In this document: positions 52,035 to 59,969 of the stretch, piece after piece
How positions within the stretch are numbered: the stretch's first letter is position 1
How the letters are laid out: every line of letters begins with the position of its first letter
From: JAKPUX01 sp964436305
GTDB lineage: Bacteria; Zhuqueibacterota; Zhuqueibacteria; Residuimicrobiales; Residuimicrobiaceae
Length of the DNA: 64,000 nucleotides
Assembly (NCBI GenBank): GCA_964436305.1
Contig: CAYTCI010000008.1
Coordinates: forward strand, 1 to 64,000
Reading direction: 5' to 3'
Translations under genes and position numbers: made by a program
The notes under the pieces: model-generated
Told to the model about the DNA's origin: nothing
Databases searched by the model: none
What the model saw: the letters and a program-made list of their open reading frames with translations, nothing else

Positions 52035-52094
52035 GCTGCCGCAGCCTCCCCTTCCTGCCAGGCCGGAAAGGCCCGGAGAGGGCGATGCGGCAGC
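52035..52094. terminator. hairpin between convergent genes
   Basis: GCTGCCGCA (52035-52043) and TGCGGCAGC (52086-52094) form a perfect 9-bp outer stem with further short inner pairing (CCTC/GAGG). It lies between the stop codons of two convergent genes. No strong T-run follows, so the intrinsic terminator call is moderate. Confidence 0.5.
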
Positions 52095-52100
52095 CTTCAA

Positions 52101-53444
52101 TTAATCGTTCCGGTTGATTTTCTTGCGCCAGTAGAGCTGGGTTTCTGCGCCATAGCGGGGCAGACTGATGGTGCAGGTGCGGCCGCTGCCCGCTTCGCTT
52201 TCAATGCGCAGCGAACCTTCGTGGCGTTCGATGATCTCCTTGCTGATCAGCAGACTCAGTGACTTTTCCTCGCCCGCCTGCATGGCCGACAGGAGAGCGG
52301 TGAGCCGCTCAGGTGGCACGCCCGGTCCGTTGTCATGGATCCGCAGCTTGACCCGCTGTGCCTCCAGATCCTGTTCGAACTCGATCTCGATCTGGACATC
52401 GCTTCTGGCTTCGATGGCGTTGAGGAGAAGATTGCGCACCACCTGACGGATCTGGGCCGCATCGACGAGCACATCGGGGAGATCGGCCGCCGGTTTCAGG
52501 GCGAAACGGACGCCCTGCCGGCTCACCAGGGGTTTGAGCAACTCGACGGTTTCGGTGACCAATCCCTGCAGCGAGTGCCGCTCCATCTGGCTCTCCAGCG
52601 GCTCGCTCGAATTCAGACCCTGGCTGATCACCAGGGCGTTTTGCACGACATTCTGCAGCAGATCAAGGCGCTCGCGAATACGTTCGGGTCTCTCCCCCTT
52701 GTGCAGCCAGTTCTTGGCCAGCTCGAGATTGCCGGCGATCACCGACAGCAGATTATTAAGTTCATGTCCCGCGGTGGCAGCCATCCGCCCCTGTCCGGCG
52801 ATCTTGTCGAACCAGATCACTTTTTCCTGCATATTGCGCAGATAGCCGTTGAGCAGCTCCTTGCCGTTATACAAATGGGCATGCTGGACCAGCAGAGCGA
52901 GCAGCTCGCTCCAGATCTGGGCGACGGCGGGCACCTCTCCCCCCTCGCAGCCGACGACGCCCTCCAGATAGAGCAATCCACTCAGGCTGCGGTTGCAGAC
53001 AACCGGGAAAAAACAGCGCTGCCGGCCGGGTGGTTCCTGCGGCGGTTCATCCTGCAGCATGACCTGCGGCTGCCGGCTGCGCAGCACGCGCTGAATCACC
53101 TCCTGGTTGTTCTGCAGCACCGCGTCCGAGACTTCGCCGCCGCGGGCGATGGCCACTGCCAGCTTGCCCTGGGTGTTACGCAGCAGCAGCAGGGCGCGAT
53201 CGGCGGGAACCGTTTCAATGCAGGCATCAAGAATCTGTTCGGCGCGGGGGCGAAATTCCTCCGAGTTGCCCATGGCGTGCAGAATAGTGGCCAGACGGGT
53301 GACCAGTTCACTGCGGCTGTGGCCCTCGAGAGAGCGGAAGGTGGTTCCCCGGCCCCATTGCCGGATGAATTGATCCAGAATCGCAGCGGCATCCTCGTCC
53401 GGATGATCCGGCAGCCGTCTGATATAATCATCGCCGATGTTCAT
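52101..53444 (-). CDS. soluble GAF-type sensor histidine kinase (orphan)
   Basis: 447 residues from ATG 53444 (GGGAGAA upstream); longer starts are less likely. No membrane helix. Residues about 45-190 look like a GAF sensor. The dimerisation H-box is MAATAGHELNNLLSVIAGN with His near 225. The ATPase domain has NLLLNAIEARSD, the G1 box DNGPGVP and a final GSGRTCTISLP. The sequence between G1 and the end (LTALLSAMQAGEEKSLSLLISK) has a weak G2 loop: SLSLLI replaces the usual GLGLAI, so ATP-lid function may be altered. No response regulator is adjacent. The divergent neighbour is SixA. Confidence 0.85.
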   Translation of the reverse strand: MNIGDDYIRRLPDHPDEDAAAILDQFIRQWGRGTTFRSLEGHSRSELVTRLATILHAMGNSEEFRPRAEQILDACIETVPADRALLLLRNTQGKLAVAIARGGEVSDAVLQNNQEVIQRVLRSRQPQVMLQDEPPQEPPGRQRCFFPVVCNRSLSGLLYLEGVVGCEGGEVPAVAQIWSELLALLVQHAHLYNGKELLNGYLRNMQEKVIWFDKIAGQGRMAATAGHELNNLLSVIAGNLELAKNWLHKGERPERIRERLDLLQNVVQNALVISQGLNSSEPLESQMERHSLQGLVTETVELLKPLVSRQGVRFALKPAADLPDVLVDAAQIRQVVRNLLLNAIEARSDVQIEIEFEQDLEAQRVKLRIHDNGPGVPPERLTALLSAMQAGEEKSLSLLISKEIIERHEGSLRIESEAGSGRTCTISLPRYGAETQLYWRKKINRND

Positions 53445-53646
53445 TGATTCTCCCGAGCAGGTAAGCGGGTTCCCGGCGCAGGTGGGGGCAAATTTGCCAC
53501 ATTCGATGCCCGCCAGCGCCACAAAGTGACCAGTAATCATGCTGGAAAAGCCGGGAAATGGCTCTTTTGCACCCTCTCATGCAATCCGCATGCCAGAATC
53601 TGGCATATGCCCGCACGTCAGGGCACCATAATCCCAGGAGAATCCT

Positions 53647-54129
53647 GTGAAGACCTTATATCTCTTGCGGCATGGCAAGGCCGACCGGCCGGCCGGCATG
53701 ACCAGCGACAAGGAGCGGCCGCTACTGCCGCGCGGCATTGAAGAGGTGGCCCGCATGGCCCGAAAGATGGTCAAAAAAGGGATGCGCCCGGAGGTGATCC
53801 TCTCCAGCGCGGCCGTGCGCGCCCTGGAGACCGCCCGCACCGCCGCTGGCGAGCTGGGCATGGACCCGGCGCAGATCCAGACCGCCGAGGTGATCTATGG
53901 CGCCGAAGCCGATGAGCTCGGCCTCCTGCTGCGCCATCAGCCCGATGAACAAAATGCGATTCTCATGGTGGGACATTGCCCCGGCCTGGAAGAGCTGGCT
54001 GAAATGTTGGCCCACGACTATTCCGGCCACCAGCCGACCGGGGGCGTGATCGCCCTCCGTCTGGCCATCGCCAGCTGGCGCGACCTCAAGCCCGGCTGCG
54101 GCACACTGCTCAACACCCTCTTTCCCTGA
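53647..54129 (+). CDS. sixA: phosphohistidine phosphatase, SixA-type histidine phosphatase
   Basis: 160 residues, GTG start with AGGAGAA upstream. Histidine-phosphatase motif YLLRHGKA near the start, later LSSAAVRALETARTAA and MVGHCPGLEELA supply the second catalytic His. Small length and sequence fit SixA, which in E. coli removes phosphate from His of the phosphotransfer domain of ArcB or from NPr. The gene is divergent from an orphan histidine kinase, so a link is possible. Confidence 0.9.
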   Translation: MKTLYLLRHGKADRPAGMTSDKERPLLPRGIEEVARMARKMVKKGMRPEVILSSAAVRALETARTAAGELGMDPAQIQTAEVIYGAEADELGLLLRHQPDEQNAILMVGHCPGLEELAEMLAHDYSGHQPTGGVIALRLAIASWRDLKPGCGTLLNTLFP

Positions 54130-54165
54130 TCCATGATCGTCCTTTACCACTTGCCTGAGGTTCTG

Positions 54166-55503
54166 ATGAGAAACTGGCTCATTCCGGGGATGCTTCTGCT
54201 GGCCCTCAGCGCCCGGGGCGCTGAGCGCATCGTCGGCTACTACCCCTCCTGGATCCGCACCGCGCTGCCGGCGGCCAAAATCCGCTTTCAGGACATGACC
54301 ACCATCGCCCATGCTTTCATCTGGCCCCGGTCCGATGGCAGCCTGGACATGTACAGTGACCTCGTCTATCCGGAGCTGATCAGCAAAGCCCACACCGCCG
54401 GGGTCAAGGTGGTCATCTCCATCGGCGGCTGGGGACAATGCGACGGCTTTGCGCCCATGGCGGCGACGGCAGCGACCCGCAAGATCTTCATCGACAACGT
54501 CATCGCCTTCATGAAACAGCAAGGTTATGACGGCATTGATCTGGACTGGGAGTATCCAACCGGCAGCGCCCAGCGCAATACCTTCACCCAGCTTGTCCGG
54601 GAATTCCGTCAGGCCTTCGATGCCGCCCACCCCGCCTGGACCATCAGCTTTGTCGTACCCAGCGGCCAGTACAGCGGTACGACCTTCGACTATGCCGCCG
54701 TGCTCGACGCCGTCACCTGGATCGGCTGCATGACCTACGACTTTCATGGCGCATGGACCAATCATGCCGGCCACAATGCCCCCCTCTATGCGCCGGGCGG
54801 CGAAGCCGAGGGCTCGATCGATGACTCCGTCCTCTACCTCAAACGGCTGGGGATTCCGGCCAGCCAACTTCTGATCGGTGTCCCTTTCTACGCCCGGCGA
54901 TTCTCCGCCAGCCGCCTCTATGGCCCGGCCACCGGCGGCGACGAGATCACCTATGCCAAACTGATCCCCCAGGTCAAGCCGGACTGGAATTATGTCTGGG
55001 ACAACACCGCCAAAGTGCCCTATTATCAGGATGCCGCCAAAACCTTATTCATCACCTTTGATGATACGGCCTCGGTGCGCTACAAGTGCGAGTATGTGCG
55101 CAGTAGCAAGCTGGGGGGATTGATCATCTGGGCGCTGGGGCAGGATTATCTCGGCACCCAACAACCGCTGCTGCAAACCATCGGCGATCGTCTGAAACGC
55201 AATACGTTGGAGGTCGAACGGCCGGATTTCGCACTGCCGGAAAGCGAATCCCTGCTCCGTTTCTATCCCAATCCCTGCAATGGTACGACGCGCATGCAGT
55301 TTTTCAGTGAACGATCGGGCGAAGCGCACTTGCAGTTATTCGATCTGCTCGGTCGTGAAGTCATGGAAGGGGAGGAGATTCGGCTGAACGGCGGATGGCA
55401 GGAGATCTCGCTCTCAGGGGAAGGGATGGCGACGGGGATTTACCTCGTCCGTCTTGCCGGTCCGCAGGGTATTCTGACCGGCAAGATCACCTTCATCCGC
55501 TGA
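54166..55503 (+). CDS. secreted GH18 chitinase-like enzyme with C-terminal sorting domain
   Basis: 445 residues from ATG 54166 (TGAGG upstream). Signal peptide (MRNWLIPGMLLLALSARGAE). GH18 barrel: VGYYPSW, chitinase strand motif KVVISIGGWG, and catalytic DGIDLDWEYP with Glu near 129, then MTYDFHGAW and a late WALGQD. All catalytic residues are present, so hydrolysis of chitin or related GlcNAc polymers is expected. A C-terminal domain starts FYPNPCNGTT, a variant of the sorting module with Cys in place of Phe. The GH20 gene at 59970 could finish the products. Confidence 0.92.
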   Translation: MRNWLIPGMLLLALSARGAERIVGYYPSWIRTALPAAKIRFQDMTTIAHAFIWPRSDGSLDMYSDLVYPELISKAHTAGVKVVISIGGWGQCDGFAPMAATAATRKIFIDNVIAFMKQQGYDGIDLDWEYPTGSAQRNTFTQLVREFRQAFDAAHPAWTISFVVPSGQYSGTTFDYAAVLDAVTWIGCMTYDFHGAWTNHAGHNAPLYAPGGEAEGSIDDSVLYLKRLGIPASQLLIGVPFYARRFSASRLYGPATGGDEITYAKLIPQVKPDWNYVWDNTAKVPYYQDAAKTLFITFDDTASVRYKCEYVRSSKLGGLIIWALGQDYLGTQQPLLQTIGDRLKRNTLEVERPDFALPESESLLRFYPNPCNGTTRMQFFSERSGEAHLQLFDLLGREVMEGEEIRLNGGWQEISLSGEGMATGIYLVRLAGPQGILTGKITFIR

Positions 55504-55525
55504 GAGCGCCAGTGAGCTGCAACCC

Positions 55526-56734
55526 TTACAGGAGATGGCTGAGCACCTCTGCAAGGCGCGCGTATTGGGCGGGTGTATTGTAGATCTGCGCCGATATCCG
55601 CAGCAGGCGCTGCGGCGGGCGCGGGTAAAACATCACCGGAACGTCGAGCTGCCATTTCTGGAACAACTCCTCCTGCAGCGGATCGACATAATAGGGAGGC
55701 AGGGGCTCGGGCCAGCTGGCGGCTGCATGGACCGGCAATGAAGCCATGGAGCCGACCATCTCATCGGGGCACGGCGGCCGGATGCGCAAGGCCTCGCAGA
55801 GCACACTGCGGGCCTCGAGGGCCAGTTGGTGATTACGGCGCATGATCTCCGGCCAGCCGCCCGGGACCAGATTGCCCATGAATTTGAGGGCGGCGGGAAT
55901 GCTAAGGCAGGCGCTGGTATCCTGCGTGCCGGCCCAGAAGAATTCGTGCTGAAAAGCATTGTGCGGCGGCGCCACCTCGGCCGCAACATGACTGATGGCG
56001 AGGGGATGGATGGACTCCTGCAGCTCGCGGCGCACATGAAGAAAGGCTGCGCCCTTGGGCGCACAGATCCATTTGTGGCAATTGCCGGTGTAGTAATCGG
56101 CCGCGATCGCCGGCAGATCGAGCGGGATCATCCCGGGTGCATGCGCCCCGTCGACCAGGGTGATGATCTGGCGCCGGCGCAGTTCCCGCACCAGCTCCTG
56201 CACCGGCATGACCATCCCGGTCGGACTGGTGACATGGTCGATCAACGCCAGCCGTGTGCGCGGCGTTACCGCGGCGAGGAAAGCGTCGATGACCTGTTCC
56301 GGAAATTCGAGGGGAAAGGGAATATGCGCCGTGACCAGTCGAACACCGTCGCGCTGGGCGGCAAAGTTCATCGCATTGTGGCAGGCGAAATAATCATGGT
56401 CGGTGGTCAGCAGCTCGTCGCCGCGCCGGAACGAGAGTGAGCGCAGCACGGTATTGAGCCCATGCGTGGCATTCGGCACAAAGACCAGATCGTCGGGTTC
56501 GGCATGGAGGAACGGCGCCAGGGCCGCGCGGGCCGCCGCATGGTGTGAGGCCATCTCGATGACCTGATAGCGCCAGGGGCTAGACTCGAGTTTCCAGCGA
56601 AAGCTGTCCTGCACCTCGAGCACCGCCTTGGGGCAGGCGCCAAAGGAGCCATGATTGAGATAGGCAACATCGGCGCGAAGCCGCCAATAGCGAGCATATT
56701 CGGAGCCCTTGACGAAGTCGGGCAGACCGGTCAT
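55526..56734 (-). CDS. class V aminotransferase (isopenicillin-N epimerase-like)
   Basis: 402 residues from ATG 56734 (GGAGGGAG upstream). Fold-type I PLP enzyme: YLNHGSFGACPKAV at the start, TDHDYFACHNAM, ALIDHVTSPTGMVMP, DGAHAPGMIPLDL and the PLP-Lys in YTGNCHKWICAPKGAAFL (CHKW). This is the group of isopenicillin-N epimerase and cysteine desulfurase-like proteins; the true substrate is unknown. It converges with the chitinase gene and lies 37 bp after the M28 peptidase gene. Confidence 0.9.
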   Translation of the reverse strand: MTGLPDFVKGSEYARYWRLRADVAYLNHGSFGACPKAVLEVQDSFRWKLESSPWRYQVIEMASHHAAARAALAPFLHAEPDDLVFVPNATHGLNTVLRSLSFRRGDELLTTDHDYFACHNAMNFAAQRDGVRLVTAHIPFPLEFPEQVIDAFLAAVTPRTRLALIDHVTSPTGMVMPVQELVRELRRRQIITLVDGAHAPGMIPLDLPAIAADYYTGNCHKWICAPKGAAFLHVRRELQESIHPLAISHVAAEVAPPHNAFQHEFFWAGTQDTSACLSIPAALKFMGNLVPGGWPEIMRRNHQLALEARSVLCEALRIRPPCPDEMVGSMASLPVHAAASWPEPLPPYYVDPLQEELFQKWQLDVPVMFYPRPPQRLLRISAQIYNTPAQYARLAEVLSHLL

Positions 56735-56771
56735 CGTAACACTCCCTCCCGCTGAAAGTGGTTTGCTGCTT

Positions 56772-59102
56772 TCAAAATCTTCCTCCAGCGTCCTGCGGCA
56801 ACAGCCTCTTGAGATTTCGTCCAAACCATTTTTCCATCCGCTTGTAGCTCTGCTCCCCCCCTGTGCGTTCCGTCAACAGCTTGTGGAGTGTCGTGACCAG
56901 GCCTGGCAGCGCGTCCCAGCTCGCCGTATTTACGGCATGGTCGATAGAGAGGTGAAGCCGATCGGCCGGCAGCGCCATGGCCAGATCGAGCAGCTGCTGC
57001 GGATCATCGACAGCGGTGAGGCGCAAAACCAGGATCGTTTTGTCATTGCCCAACCTGCGAATGAGGGCCGGCTGCAGGGCTGCGGCCTGCTCAAGGTCAA
57101 GCGACCAGATGAGGCGGCCCTTGAAGTTTTTCATGACGGCATCGACCCGGGCAGTGTCGGCGAGTTCGAGATTCACCAGCAGATTGGTGGACTGGGCGGC
57201 TGCGAGCAGGGTTATGCCGGCGGGTGCCAGTTCGGATCCGGCAAAGACCGGATCGGCCGGATCCTCGAGGGCCAGCAGGTTGAGGCCGAGTCGGCCGAGC
57301 TGGCGCAGGGTGGCAGGCGAACCGTGCAGGGCACTGGTGCCGCGCAGGGCGACCGCGGTGGCCTGCTTGCCCTGACCCGCAGCCCGGTCAACCGATCCGG
57401 CGTTCTCATAACGGATCAGCTCGGCGGGGTGAGCGCCGATCCACTGATCGAGGCTGTCAAGGCTGTTGAAAAGCGAACAGGCGGCGCCGGCCGCGGGCAG
57501 CCAACGGGTGGTGAAATGGACGCCGGCCGACTGGGCGGCCAGGGCGGCTTCATCGAGGCTGGCGGCCTGATCGAGGGCGCCGCCGCTGAGATCGAACTGG
57601 TCACCGTGGCGGAGGAAGAAGCGGCCGCTGCCGAGGTTATCAAAGGTCAGGGGCGCGGGCCAGCCGGCCAGGGTGCGGATGAGGGCATTGGCCCGGTCGC
57701 CGACGCTTTGCAGGGCGGCAAGATTGAGGGTCTGCGGCTGGTCCTCCATTGCGTGATACCAGGGATGGCCGCCGGTGGAGCTGAAGTAAATAGCCGGGAT
57801 GCCCTGCTCGATGAAGTGATAGTGGTCCGAGCCGCTGCCGCCCCAGCCGCGGCCGAAGCGGGTCTTGCCGAGCAGCGAGTCGCTCCAGTTGCGGGTCAGC
57901 TCGCGAAAAACCTCCGGCATATAATTGCGGCCGCCCATGGCGGCACCGCCATCGCCGGCGCCCTCCATATCAAAATTGAGCATGGCGGCAATGTGTCCGG
58001 GCGGGACCGGCAAATGGGAGGCGAAATAACGGGAGCCACGCAAGCCCTGTTCCTCGCCGCCGAAGGTGACAAAAATCAGCGAGCGTTTCGGCCGGTCCGG
58101 CTGCGCAGCGAAAACACGCGCCAGTTCCATCACCACGGCGGTGCCGGAGGCATTGTCGTCGGCGCCGGGATAGAGATGGCCATCCTTGCCCACGCCATTG
58201 TGATCCATATGGGCACCGAGGAGGATATACTCATCCCGCAGGACCGGATCGCTGCCGGGGAGCAGGGCGACGACATTCTCGCCGCGTCCCGGTTCGATCC
58301 GCCGCATCCGCACCTGCAGCTTGAGGGTGCGCTGCAAGGTGAACGAGTTCGGCTTTTGCGGCAGATCCCGGATGACGGCGTCGAGATCGCGAAAACTGCC
58401 GGCGAACAGGTCGCGCGCGACCTTTTTCGAGATGTTGAGCGCCGGCAGTTGGGCGAAATAGCCCTCCTCATGAATAGTGCCGCCACGGATGGGCCAGTCG
58501 CCGCGGTCGAGCATCAGCACCCCGACCGCGCCGTGGGCGGCGGCGGTGCGCATCTTGTAGTCCCGCTCGTTGGCAAACTCCCAGTCCTGGTCACCGGCCG
58601 GCAAGCCGCGATAGATCAGCAGGATCTTGCCGCGGGCATCCACCCCGGCATAGTCGTCACGACCGAGGGCCGGCTCGCTGATCCCGAAGCCAACGAAAAG
58701 GACCGGTGCGGTCACCTTTCCTGAACCGGAATTCAAATAGACCGTAAAATCATTCCCCTCCTGATAGCTCACCGGCCCATATTCGCCCTTCAGCAGATCC
58801 ATCTGCGCCCGCTCCAGCTGCTGCGTGACGATCATGGGATAGATCTGCAGCCAGCCGCGGTCATCGCCGGCGGGGGTCAAGCCCCAGCCGGCCAGGCGAC
58901 TGCCGATCCATTCGGCGGCACGCGTCGCCTCGGCGGTTCCGGTCAAACGGCCGGCATAAACCGGGCGGCAAAGCTCCTGCACCGTGCCCAGGGCATTGGC
59001 GCCCGAAAAGAGCACCGGACCCGCCTGGGTGGAATCCCCCGCCGCTGCGGCCCCCGCGAACAGGGTCAACAGCGCCAGCAAAACTCGTGATATATTCCTC
59101 AT
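56772..59102 (-). CDS. secreted M28-family zinc aminopeptidase with PA domain
   Basis: 776 residues with signal peptide (MRNISRVLLALLTLFAGAAA). A PA-type insert (about 100-250) precedes the M28 domain: LLGAHMDHNG (Zn His), YPGADDNASGTAVV (bridging Asp), FGGEEQGLRGSRYF (catalytic Glu pair), FDMEGAGDG and GSDHYHFIEQGIPAIYFSS (last His). The catalytic set is complete. The C-terminal 270 residues, with a polysaccharide-deacetylase-free TIM-like pattern, are unassigned. Together with the POT transporter at 62016 this indicates use of peptides. Confidence 0.9.
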   Translation of the reverse strand: MRNISRVLLALLTLFAGAAAAGDSTQAGPVLFSGANALGTVQELCRPVYAGRLTGTAEATRAAEWIGSRLAGWGLTPAGDDRGWLQIYPMIVTQQLERAQMDLLKGEYGPVSYQEGNDFTVYLNSGSGKVTAPVLFVGFGISEPALGRDDYAGVDARGKILLIYRGLPAGDQDWEFANERDYKMRTAAAHGAVGVLMLDRGDWPIRGGTIHEEGYFAQLPALNISKKVARDLFAGSFRDLDAVIRDLPQKPNSFTLQRTLKLQVRMRRIEPGRGENVVALLPGSDPVLRDEYILLGAHMDHNGVGKDGHLYPGADDNASGTAVVMELARVFAAQPDRPKRSLIFVTFGGEEQGLRGSRYFASHLPVPPGHIAAMLNFDMEGAGDGGAAMGGRNYMPEVFRELTRNWSDSLLGKTRFGRGWGGSGSDHYHFIEQGIPAIYFSSTGGHPWYHAMEDQPQTLNLAALQSVGDRANALIRTLAGWPAPLTFDNLGSGRFFLRHGDQFDLSGGALDQAASLDEAALAAQSAGVHFTTRWLPAAGAACSLFNSLDSLDQWIGAHPAELIRYENAGSVDRAAGQGKQATAVALRGTSALHGSPATLRQLGRLGLNLLALEDPADPVFAGSELAPAGITLLAAAQSTNLLVNLELADTARVDAVMKNFKGRLIWSLDLEQAAALQPALIRRLGNDKTILVLRLTAVDDPQQLLDLAMALPADRLHLSIDHAVNTASWDALPGLVTTLHKLLTERTGGEQSYKRMEKWFGRNLKRLLPQDAGGRF

Positions 59103-59108
59103 CAGCAG

Positions 59109-59900
59109 CTAGATCTCCTTGAAATGGGCGGTGATGGCGGCGATCTCCTGGAACTTGGCCAGCACGGTATCGCTGGCACCCCCCATGCGATAGGTATCCT
59201 TGTCGAGCCGGCCGGCCGGATCGAGCTCGCTCAGGACGTTCGGCTGATTCAGGTTGGGCTTGTCTACCGCGTACGGCCAGAGGCGAAAGGAGCCGCCCGT
59301 GATCTCGTCGATGAGATAGACCACACCGCCGATCAGGCCATACTCGAGTTTGAAATCGATGAGCTGAATCCTGAAACGGGCGAAGGCCTTTTCGAGATGG
59401 TGGAAGACCTCGGCGTTGATCTCCTGCATCTGCCGGTACTCGGAGGCCCCCTTGTCATTGATCAGGTAATCGACATAGCCCTGGTCGAGCATGGGATCGT
59501 GGAGGGGGTCATCCTTGTAATGGAATTGGGTGACGACGGGATCGAATCGGGTGCCCTGGGCGATCTTGCCCCAATGGACGATCGAGCCGGCGGCAACCCG
59601 GCGGCTTACGACCTCGAGGTTGATCTTGAAATCGAGCTTTTTAACCAGCGCGACCTTTTCGGCGGGCGTGGCGAGGTAATGGGTGCGTACGCCGCAACGG
59701 TTGAGGTATTCAAAGATGTCGCGGTTGGTTTGCCAGTCGACCCGCGCCTTGCCGGTAATGATGTCATGTTTGACCCCGTCACCGGCCGTGATGTCATCCT
59801 TGAAGAGCATATAAACACTGGCCGGGTCATCGGGATTGGCATAGATGACCTTGGTCTTGCCTTCGTTGAGTTTTTGCAGGGTACTAAAATTGAGAGACAT
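59109..59900 (-). CDS. purC: phosphoribosylaminoimidazole-succinocarboxamide synthase
   Basis: 264 residues from ATG 59900 (AAAGGA upstream; MSLNFSTLQKL). It makes SAICAR in purine synthesis. Typical segments are NEGKTKVIYA, FKDDITAGDGVKHD, KINLEVVSRRVAAGSI, FKLEYGLIGG and LIDEITGGSFRLWP. It resembles the longer PurC type. It lies 6 bp after the peptidase stop on the minus strand without other purine genes, so it is an isolated housekeeping gene within a secreted-enzyme region. Confidence 0.95.
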   Translation of the reverse strand: MSLNFSTLQKLNEGKTKVIYANPDDPASVYMLFKDDITAGDGVKHDIITGKARVDWQTNRDIFEYLNRCGVRTHYLATPAEKVALVKKLDFKINLEVVSRRVAAGSIVHWGKIAQGTRFDPVVTQFHYKDDPLHDPMLDQGYVDYLINDKGASEYRQMQEINAEVFHHLEKAFARFRIQLIDFKLEYGLIGGVVYLIDEITGGSFRLWPYAVDKPNLNQPNVLSELDPAGRLDKDTYRMGGASDTVLAKFQEIAAITAHFKEI

Positions 59901-59969
59901 AGTCCGTCCTTTCAACAAGAGAACGCCCTGATAAACAGCCGGGTGGATACGGCTGACACCGGAACCGCT

